From NCBI GenBank assembly GCA_017404985.1, contig JAFRBK010000012.1:1-47105 (forward strand): a DNA stretch of 47,105 nucleotides. The letters are read 5' to 3'. The position numbers and the translations under genes are program-made. This document shows, piece by piece, positions 41,758 through 47,105 of the stretch (position 1 is the first letter of the stretch; each line of letters begins with the position of its first letter). The notes beneath the pieces were generated by a model. That model did not search any database, was not told the origin of the DNA, and saw nothing but the letters and a program-made list of their open reading frames with translations. The stretch is from Clostridia bacterium. GTDB lineage: Bacteria > Bacillota > Clostridia > Christensenellales > Aristaeellaceae.

Positions 41758-42399
41758 TTGAAAAAGACGATGCTGTTGTTTGATCTGGACGGAACCTTGT
41801 GGGATTCCGCGGCTCCTGTTGCCGAATCCTGGAATCAGGTCCTTCAGCGGGAAGTGCCTTCCCTGCCTCCGCTCACGGTGGATGATATTCACAGCGTTAT
41901 GGGGATGACCATGAAGGAAATCGGCCAATCCCTCTATCCTGACTGCCAGATTCCCAACCGCGAGGCCGTTTTTGATGAATGCTGTGACTATGAAGTGGAA
42001 TACCTCTATACCCATTGCGGCACGCTCTATCCGAACTTCCGCGCAACGTTGGAATCCCTGAAGGCCGAAGGCTACACCCTGGGCGTTGTCAGCAACTGCC
42101 AGCGGGGATATATCGATGCCTTCCTCGCCTCCTCCGGTGCCGCGGATCTCTTCGCGGATTATGAGGAGTGGGGACGCACCGGCCTGCCCAAAGGGGAAAA
42201 CATCCGCCTGGTCATGGAGCGCAACGGCTTTTCCCACGCCATCTATATCGGAGATACCCGAAAGGACCAGGAAGCCGCCCGCACCGCCGGCATCCCCTTC
42301 ATTCACGCTGCCTACGGTTTTGGCACGGTTGAAAATCCGGAAGGCGTCATCCGTTCCCTCGATGCCCTGCCCGCCGAACTCGCCCGCCTGGATCGATAA
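41758..42399 (+). CDS. HAD family phosphatase, phosphoglycolate-phosphatase-like
   Basis: AAGGAGG at 41743-41749 is 8 bases from TTG at 41758. The first ATG (41770) lies 20 bases away, so TTG is the likely start. The product is 213 aa with HAD motifs: LFDLDGTLWDS (nucleophile and acid/base Asp), VVSNCQRG (motif II), LPKGENIRLVM (Lys) and YIGDTRKD (motif IV). A helical cap lies between motifs I and II, as in Gph/PgmB-type enzymes. It would dephosphorylate a small metabolite; the exact substrate is not readable. Single-gene unit with a promoter and terminator. Confidence 0.87.
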   Translation: MKKTMLLFDLDGTLWDSAAPVAESWNQVLQREVPSLPPLTVDDIHSVMGMTMKEIGQSLYPDCQIPNREAVFDECCDYEVEYLYTHCGTLYPNFRATLESLKAEGYTLGVVSNCQRGYIDAFLASSGAADLFADYEEWGRTGLPKGENIRLVMERNGFSHAIYIGDTRKDQEAARTAGIPFIHAAYGFGTVENPEGVIRSLDALPAELARLDR

Positions 42400-42412
42400 C
42401 CTGTCAAAAAAG

Positions 42413-42445
42413 ACTCCCGGGAGAATTCTTCCGGGAGTTTCTTTT
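42413..42445 (+). terminator. Terminator of the HAD gene
   Basis: An 8-bp stem ACTCCCGG/CCGGGAGT with a 10-base loop is followed by TTCTTTTA. It abuts the convergent DUF4037 gene. Confidence 0.8.
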
Positions 42446-43385
42446 ATTCAGCAGCCAGAATATGCAAGTTCCGGATTTCATTGTCACGGATCCCGTCATT
42501 GACGGAATATGCATGCTTTTCTAGATCGCCGCAGACTGCTTCCGTCAGTCCCTGCTCTTGCAGCGCGTCAATGATTTCCGAGGCAATGCCCTCGATCGCA
42601 AAGGCCTTTTCCTCCGCCAGGCTGCCCTCGTTCCCCGTGGTAATCAGCCATTCCAGGCTTCTGCCCAGGTCCTCTCCGCCCGGCAAATCCTGCAGGGCCC
42701 GGAAAGACCATTTGTAGTATGGCATATAAACCCGGTTTAGCAGGAACACCGCCGCCAGAGTATGCTTCACGAACTCGCCCGCTGCCAGCTGGGCCGCCCC
42801 GCTCTCTCCGTGGCTCAAGCAGCGGCGGTAGTTATACTGCCCGCTTTGGGCCATCAGCAGCAGATGCCCTGCCAACCGTTTCCGGCGGATATCCTCCGGC
42901 ATCTTTTTCAGGATGCTCCTGGCATCCGTCAGCAGCCCCGGATCGTCCCGGAACACCTCGCCATTCACCGCCTCCGCCAGCGCATAGTCCGGCAGCCGCA
43001 GCCACCTTTCCGCCGTCAGTTCCTCCGGCAGGCAGCCGATTTTCTCCCGGAAATAGTCGTCAATCCGGAACACCCCGTGCCGTGCCCCGCCGACGGGGTT
43101 GATTTTCTGTCTGGTAAAGCCCTGAAACTCAGCCGGTAGCTTGGCATAGGCTCGTTCCAGCTGAAATGCGGTCCGCCGGTCCACGATGTCCTCCCCCGGC
43201 AGAAACAGGCAGAAACCCGGCTCAAAGTCATGGTCCCGGGAAATCTCATCGTCAAAACCGTAGCACTCGGATCCGCTGCCTGTCAGCGCTGCGGCGATAA
43301 TTTCCTCGTATTCCGGAAACTGTTCATGGATCATCGGTATCCCGCAGGCTTCATAATAGGCCCGGCTCAGTTCAATCCCTTTCAT
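42444..43385 (-). CDS. DUF4037 nucleotidyltransferase-like protein
   Basis: The 313-aa product has an N-terminal nucleotidyltransferase-like core with GSGSECYGFDDEISRDHDFE, in which the G-S and D-x-D pattern mark the metal site. A DUF4037-type helical C-terminal region follows (YNYRRCLSHGESGAAQLAAG, YMPYYKWSFRALQDLP). The reaction and target are unknown. Its start (GGAGGAAATCC then ATG) lies inside the TPR gene, with a 14-base overlap. The three-gene minus unit 44339-42444 is tightly coupled. Confidence 0.85.
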   Translation of the reverse strand: MKGIELSRAYYEACGIPMIHEQFPEYEEIIAAALTGSGSECYGFDDEISRDHDFEPGFCLFLPGEDIVDRRTAFQLERAYAKLPAEFQGFTRQKINPVGGARHGVFRIDDYFREKIGCLPEELTAERWLRLPDYALAEAVNGEVFRDDPGLLTDARSILKKMPEDIRRKRLAGHLLLMAQSGQYNYRRCLSHGESGAAQLAAGEFVKHTLAAVFLLNRVYMPYYKWSFRALQDLPGGEDLGRSLEWLITTGNEGSLAEEKAFAIEGIASEIIDALQEQGLTEAVCGDLEKHAYSVNDGIRDNEIRNLHILAAE

Positions 43386-44196
43386 GGATTTCCTCCGCGC
43401 GTTTGTTCAGTTCTGCTTCCTTCAGGAAATACCCATAGTGCCCGAAAACCGGCGCACATTTTTCGCATACAAAAGCATAGTATCCGTTCCGGGGCAGGCT
43501 CGCCGTATCCAGCAGCGCCGCCGCCCGGTCCAGGTATTCTTCCACTTCGCCTTCCGCTGCTTCCGCGCCGCGTTCCGCCTCCAGGGCGTCCGCCATATTC
43601 AGCCAGGTAATCGCCTGTTCCAGCTCCCCATGCTCCTGATGCTCCATCACGTCCAGCGCCAGCCGGAACATCCTGCCGGCCTCGGCGTATTCCCCGACTG
43701 CAGTAAGTGCCAGCGCCATATTGTTATACAGCCCGCCCAGGCGGCTGTCCGTCCGGTCCAGGTTTTTTTCATAGTTTGCCCGTGCCTTTTCAAAGCAGCG
43801 GAGCCCCGCCGCCGGATCCCCGAAGGCTTCCCGTACGGTGCCGGCATTAACCCACGTGGTTCCCGCGGTTACTGTATCCTCCATGCCCAGGGATTCCACC
43901 AGGGCCATAGCTTTTCCGGCATGGTGCAGGGCTTTCTCCCGGTCTCCTTGTTTCCGGTAAAAGCCCATCAATTCATTGTTCAGCATCAGCTGTCCCCGGC
44001 CGTCGCGGTTCTGCTCCGCTTCTGTCATCCAGTACAACAGATGGCGCTCCGCGGCGGTCCAGTCGCTTTTGTCCTCGTACTGCCGCAGTTTGTCCAGAAT
44101 CCGCCCAACAGGCACCGGTTCCGCCGGCTGTTCCTCCCCGGGCTTTCCGCACAGCACGCAGTTCGGCTCAATATAATCTTCTTTTTCCAGTTTCAT
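43372..44196 (-). CDS. Tetratricopeptide repeat protein with Cys motifs
   Basis: The 274-aa product is mostly TPR helices (about residues 55-225, for example ALALTAVGEYAEAGRMFRLA). An N-terminal CVLCGKP and a C-terminal CEKCAP could together bind zinc. It overlaps the DUF4037 gene by 14 bases. Its own ATG overlaps the TGA of the small upstream gene in ATGA, with GGAAGGAG just upstream. TPR proteins mediate protein contacts, so it may present substrates to the nucleotidyltransferase-like protein. That pairing recurs in Firmicutes, but the role is inference. Confidence 0.83.
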   Translation of the reverse strand: MKLEKEDYIEPNCVLCGKPGEEQPAEPVPVGRILDKLRQYEDKSDWTAAERHLLYWMTEAEQNRDGRGQLMLNNELMGFYRKQGDREKALHHAGKAMALVESLGMEDTVTAGTTWVNAGTVREAFGDPAAGLRCFEKARANYEKNLDRTDSRLGGLYNNMALALTAVGEYAEAGRMFRLALDVMEHQEHGELEQAITWLNMADALEAERGAEAAEGEVEEYLDRAAALLDTASLPRNGYYAFVCEKCAPVFGHYGYFLKEAELNKRAEEIHERD

Positions 44197-44339
44197 TGGA
44201 TGCTCCTTCCCTCATGCCAGCCATCCCCGCCCATGTTCTCCGCCATCGGATAGAATACGGTTGCAACCGGGGTGCCGGAAACCATCAGAATCAAAAACGG
44301 GGCCGCCGCGTTGACAGCCGACTTCAAGTTCTCAAACAT
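44193..44339 (-). CDS. Small 48-aa protein heading the TPR-DUF4037 operon
   Basis: The frame starts at ATG 44339 behind a strong GGAAGGAGGGCCGGAA site and ends in TGA 44193-44195, overlapping the TPR ATG. The peptide begins MFENLKSAVNAAAPFLILMV and continues SGTPVATVFYPMAENM, ending HEGRSIQ. A central hydrophobic stretch (about residues 12-31) could insert in a membrane. No homologue is recognised. The excellent ribosome site, ATGA coupling and upstream promoter make it a likely real gene rather than chance. Confidence 0.65.
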   Translation of the reverse strand: MFENLKSAVNAAAPFLILMVSGTPVATVFYPMAENMGGDGWHEGRSIQ

Positions 44340-44384
44340 TTCCGGCCCTCCTTCCTCTCCTGTGTGCACGTCTTCTTTCAGAAA

Positions 44385-44413
44385 AGCATATCACAGAAGG
44401 CATCCCCCGACAA
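44385..44413 (-). promoter_or_regulatory. Promoter of the small protein-TPR-DUF4037 operon
   Basis: TTGTCG, 17-base spacer, TATGCT on the minus strand, about 45 bases before the ATG at 44339. Confidence 0.45.
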
Positions 44414-44416
44414 GGC

Positions 44417-44441
44417 AAAAAAAGAACGCCGCAGCGTTCTT
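44417..44441 (-). terminator. Terminator of the leucine-rich protein gene
   Basis: An 8-bp stem AAGAACGC/GCGTTCTT with a 4-base loop and a run of seven T on the minus strand, just past the stop at 44452. Confidence 0.88.
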
Positions 44442-44451
44442 GATCCATCAG

Positions 44452-45342
44452 TTATTCGTACGAATCCGCGAAGGGGATATAGGTACCGGTCTGAAACATT
44501 TCATGGACGATTTCGTAATGGGGCCCACTCCGCCAGTTGTTGGCCGTCGGCTTCTTGTTATTCATAATGAAGGTATGCGGCAGTTTGCTCGGCAGGTCCA
44601 GCTGTCGGTAAGCCCAGTTCCTCTGCCACAGGTACAGGCGCTTCAGCTGCTTCAGATTAACCAGCACAGAGCAGTCCAGCACGTTGTTCTGGGCAAAATT
44701 CAGATCGATCAGGTGAGTCAGATTTTCCATCCAGGAGATATCGACCAGGTTGCAGGAAAACAACTCCAGGTACTCCAGCTTGGTCAGCTTCCCGATCTTG
44801 TCAATCCCTCTGTATTTCGGATCCCCACCCAGTCTCGCATTGTCCGCCAGAATCAGTACCCGCAACTCTGTCAGGTTTTCCAGAAAGGACAGGTCTGTAA
44901 TATCGTTATGTCCCAGGTCCAATCCCTTCAGCTCCGTGCAGTACTGCAGCACAGAAAAATCCTCGCTGGTATGCCGGCTGCACGACCCGTGCAGGGTCGA
45001 GAACGCTGTGGCATCCGTCCGGATTTGATGCTTCCCCTTGGCAAAGGAAATCGTCCACCCGAATTTCACATCCGGGAAAGCATTCTTCAGGCGGTTGATT
45101 TCCTTCTCCTCCACGACGGTAGCAAACATGTCCACCTGCTCCAGTTGCGGCAGCTGATGCAGGAATTCTATGAAAGAATCCCAGTCTTCCACCCGCTGCG
45201 TGCCCAGGTCAATCCGCACTGCATCCGAAGCCACGCTGCATGTGCCAAAGGTGACAGTCTTGGCATCCCCCTCCGCCGCTGCAAAAGGCAGGGAAAAAAG
45301 CATCAGAGCCATCAAAACCGACGGGATGAGTCCCCGTTTCAT
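44452..45342 (-). CDS. Secreted leucine-rich repeat protein
   Basis: The 296-aa product has a signal peptide (MKRGLIPSVLMALMLFSLPF, AAAEG) and leucine-rich repeats from about residue 120 to 240: LKGLDLGHNDITDLSFLENL, LRVLILADN, LEYLELFSCNLVDISWMENL and HLIDLNFAQNNVLDCSVLVN. The repeats fit the short bacterial (internalin-like) 22-residue type. No anchor motif is seen. It probably binds a protein or glycan outside the cell. The ATG follows GGGGGGAGAGGAG. Monocistronic. Confidence 0.83.
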   Translation of the reverse strand: MKRGLIPSVLMALMLFSLPFAAAEGDAKTVTFGTCSVASDAVRIDLGTQRVEDWDSFIEFLHQLPQLEQVDMFATVVEEKEINRLKNAFPDVKFGWTISFAKGKHQIRTDATAFSTLHGSCSRHTSEDFSVLQYCTELKGLDLGHNDITDLSFLENLTELRVLILADNARLGGDPKYRGIDKIGKLTKLEYLELFSCNLVDISWMENLTHLIDLNFAQNNVLDCSVLVNLKQLKRLYLWQRNWAYRQLDLPSKLPHTFIMNNKKPTANNWRSGPHYEIVHEMFQTGTYIPFADSYE

Positions 45343-45386
45343 GCTCCTCTCCCCCCTTCGCCCGAATTGTTTCGCTTACTGTGCGT

Positions 45387-45415
45387 ATTGTAATGGCGAA
45401 TCCGGGGCATGTCAA
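45387..45415 (-). promoter_or_regulatory. Promoter of the leucine-rich protein gene
   Basis: Perfect TTGACA, 17-base spacer, TACAAT on the minus strand, about 45 bases before the ATG. Confidence 0.8.
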
Positions 45416-45490
45416 CAGAAAAATACGGTTGCTACGGCACAGAAAAAACCGGTTGTGCTCTGCAGACAAAGACGCAGCCGGCTTGCCGGG

Positions 45491-45522
45491 AAAAAACGCA
45501 CAGCCGGTTTTTCCGGCTGTGC
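45491..45522 (-). terminator. Terminator of the last minus gene
   Basis: A perfect 10-bp stem GCACAGCCGG/CCGGCTGTGC with a 5-base loop, then TTTTTT on the minus strand, 44 bases past the stop. Confidence 0.88.
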
Positions 45523-45566
45523 CATAGGGTTATTTCTATGAGAAACCATTGAAGGAATAACTGTGC

Positions 45567-46883
45567 TTATTTAGCTTCCTTCTTGATGCCGTTCCACTGT
45601 CCGCCCTGAGCGAAGGAAGCGGTCACGATTTCATTCGCGTATTCCTGGGAAATCTTGCTGATGTACCACACGGTCTTGTTGTACATGTTCTTGCCGCTCT
45701 GCCAGCTTACGGTAACCTTGGAAGGAGCGGTTTCACTCTGGAAGAAGTCCACGCCGGTCATTTCGATGCTCTTCTCGCAGGCAGCGCCCTTCCGGTTGTA
45801 ACCAACAGTCCAACCATCAGCAGTCTTGCCTTCGAAAGCCTTGCCGTAACCGTCGATATCTTCTGCCCAGAACTGGCGCTCAGTAATGTGGTACATTCCT
45901 CTTACCCAACCGTCTTCATTATACCATACTGCAAATTCAATATCGAAATCATCCGGATTTACTCCAGCAGCCCACATAGCATCTATGACTTCTTTTTTGA
46001 AAGTTTCTTCGAGCTCTTCATTTTCTGCTGTTTCTACATATCTCGTGCTTGTATAAACATAATCATAGGCTTCTGACGTTTCAATATAATAGTCTCCGTT
46101 TTCGTCAAACACAATCACCTTATCGGTTTCAGGGTCTCTCGTATAAATCCACTTGTATTTTTTCCCGTCCTCGGGGTCAATATACCCGGTTTCATCGTCC
46201 TCTGATACTTCTATACGGACCCAATCTGGCACGTAATAAGATTCATCAACATGGCCCATTCCGCCAGTAGGAACCGTAATAGCGTATCCCGGATATCTCA
46301 CGCCAACATAGGGCTCTTTATAATCTTCATAATATACCGTTGTTCCTTTCCAAGTATTATATGAACCCTTTGTTGTCACAGCGTCTGTCGGAATTTTAAG
46401 AGAAGCAGTATAATCTTCCCTATCATACCATTTTGTCCAAGTATCATGAGGTTTTTCAGTTACAGTAAAAGAACCGTCATCATTCTTCTTTACAGAGTAG
46501 GAATAATGCGTCTTACCATTCTCATAGGGTTCTTCCGTCGTGAGAATGTCTTCATAACTGACTGTTCTGGTTTTTCCTTCCATACCCAGCTGAACAATCT
46601 TGCCGGTAATGTCAAAGGACACAGAACCATCAGTCAGCGTCAACGGAACCAGTTCATTGTTCCAGTTGGCGCTCAGGGAAACCAGCTGGCCGCTCACGAC
46701 GGTCACGGTTTCAGTCTTGCCATCATTGATGGTCTTCAGTTCCGGCACTTCCGGGTTCTCCGGCAGGCCTTCCACGTTCTTCAGGGTCTTCGGGATCGTG
46801 TACGCATCCGCAAACGCGGCGGACACGCCCAGCACCATCATCAGCGCCAGGGAGAGAGCAAGTACGCGTACCCAGTTTTTCAT
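45567..46883 (-). CDS. Secreted protein of unknown function with AT-rich middle
   Basis: The 438-aa product has a signal peptide (MKNWVRVLALSLALMMVLGV, SAAFADAY) and no anchor motif. No family is recognised. It is rich in Tyr, Trp, Asp and Glu, with segments such as PHDTWTKWYDREDYTASL, YKWIYTRDPETDKVIVFDEN and YGKAFEGKTADGWTVGYNRK. These suggest a beta-rich extracellular binding protein with possible repeated strand modules. Bases about 45895-46545 are clearly more AT-rich than both ends of the same gene, as if a central segment had been exchanged. GGAGG precedes the ATG by 10 bases; a promoter and terminator enclose it as one unit. Confidence 0.75.
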   Translation of the reverse strand: MKNWVRVLALSLALMMVLGVSAAFADAYTIPKTLKNVEGLPENPEVPELKTINDGKTETVTVVSGQLVSLSANWNNELVPLTLTDGSVSFDITGKIVQLGMEGKTRTVSYEDILTTEEPYENGKTHYSYSVKKNDDGSFTVTEKPHDTWTKWYDREDYTASLKIPTDAVTTKGSYNTWKGTTVYYEDYKEPYVGVRYPGYAITVPTGGMGHVDESYYVPDWVRIEVSEDDETGYIDPEDGKKYKWIYTRDPETDKVIVFDENGDYYIETSEAYDYVYTSTRYVETAENEELEETFKKEVIDAMWAAGVNPDDFDIEFAVWYNEDGWVRGMYHITERQFWAEDIDGYGKAFEGKTADGWTVGYNRKGAACEKSIEMTGVDFFQSETAPSKVTVSWQSGKNMYNKTVWYISKISQEYANEIVTASFAQGGQWNGIKKEAK

Positions 46884-46924
46884 TGATGTTACGCCTCCGA
46901 TTCTAAATTTTCTTGGGGATTACT

Positions 46925-46952
46925 ATTATAGCTGACATTTGTTGGAAATCAA
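46925..46952 (-). promoter_or_regulatory. Promoter of the last minus gene
   Basis: TTGATT, 16-base spacer, perfect TATAAT on the minus strand, about 40 bases before the ATG at 46883. Confidence 0.65.
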
Positions 46953-47061
46953 GTGCAAATCATGCCGGGAGTTTAACAGTTGACTGACACCAAAATCGCT
47001 GCAAAGCCTTATGTGGCTTTCTTTTTTTGCAAAATTTTCTTTGCTTTTTTGTTGTATGGAG

Positions 47062-47090
47062 TTGTATGTTTTCACAATATGTGGTATAAT
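47062..47090 (+). promoter_or_regulatory. Extended -10 promoter facing out of the window
   Basis: TTGTAT, 17-base spacer, TATAAT preceded by TGG (extended -10). It points to a gene beyond the right edge. Confidence 0.6.
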
Positions 47091-47105
47091 GGAGCTGTAT
47101 TTCAG

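Noticed and set aside
47003-47028. Plus-strand terminator (AAAGCC/GGCTTT with seven T)
   Set aside because: Only a 6-bp stem and no plus-strand gene upstream in this part of the window; more likely chance in AT-rich DNA.

Overview
The window looks like chromosomal DNA from an anaerobic, low-oxygen Clostridia-type Firmicute with moderately high GC. Evidence for this is a TM1266-type [FeFe]-hydrogenase-associated regulator, a thioredoxin reductase of the NADPH-motif-less (ferredoxin-linked) type known from clostridia, an OhrR-like MarR regulator, an ECF riboflavin transporter under an FMN riboswitch, Cna_B-type surface proteins, strong AGGAGG ribosome sites and sigma-A style promoters. A gut or rumen Christensenellales/Aristaeella-like lineage would fit, but that is an inference from gene style only. 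No phage, IS, CRISPR or RNA-gene signature was seen.

Layout. 1-6417 (minus) is a surface-protein island: a giant adhesin that runs off the left edge (a 1171-codon open frame from 3513 to base 1), a small secreted protein and a 688-aa Ala/Glu coiled-coil protein. The last two share a C-terminal Ig-like module. A 943-bp AT-rich gene-free stretch follows. 7361-12720 (minus) holds a ROK sugar kinase, an oligopeptide-type binding protein and a multi-Cna_B protein without LPXTG. 12946-15861 (plus) is a tight three-gene unit of two integral membrane proteins (the first DUF5058) and an M20 peptidase. Then come a YARHG/SH3 secreted protein, KtrAB-type potassium uptake, a dolichol-phosphate-type glycosyltransferase, and a thrC-peptidase-efp-CD1247-like operon. 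After these are a P-loop ATPase, DegV, PaaK with its ACT-domain partner, a 75-aa conserved protein, ribU with its riboswitch, a GH2 beta-mannosidase, the TM1266 regulator, a membrane diguanylate cyclase and a silk-like Gly/Ala/Ser SH3 protein.

34335-41486 (minus) contains gdhA and a seven-gene unit: FFTR-type reductase, thioredoxin, OhrR/MarR, cystine-like ABC binding protein, permease, ATPase and CotH kinase. Its promoter is straddled by a perfect 14-bp inverted repeat. I read this as a thiol-redox and cystine-uptake regulon with a surface/spore-coat-type kinase attached. The right part has a HAD phosphatase, an operon of a 48-aa small protein, a TPR protein and a DUF4037 nucleotidyltransferase, a secreted leucine-rich protein and a secreted protein with an AT-rich central segment.

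The most interesting items are the redox-cystine-CotH operon and its operator, the giant adhesin with a SpaA-like insertion inside a choice-of-anchor-A fold, the silk-like protein, the unannotated 48-aa gene, and a terminator-like hairpin between the gdhA promoter and its start codon.
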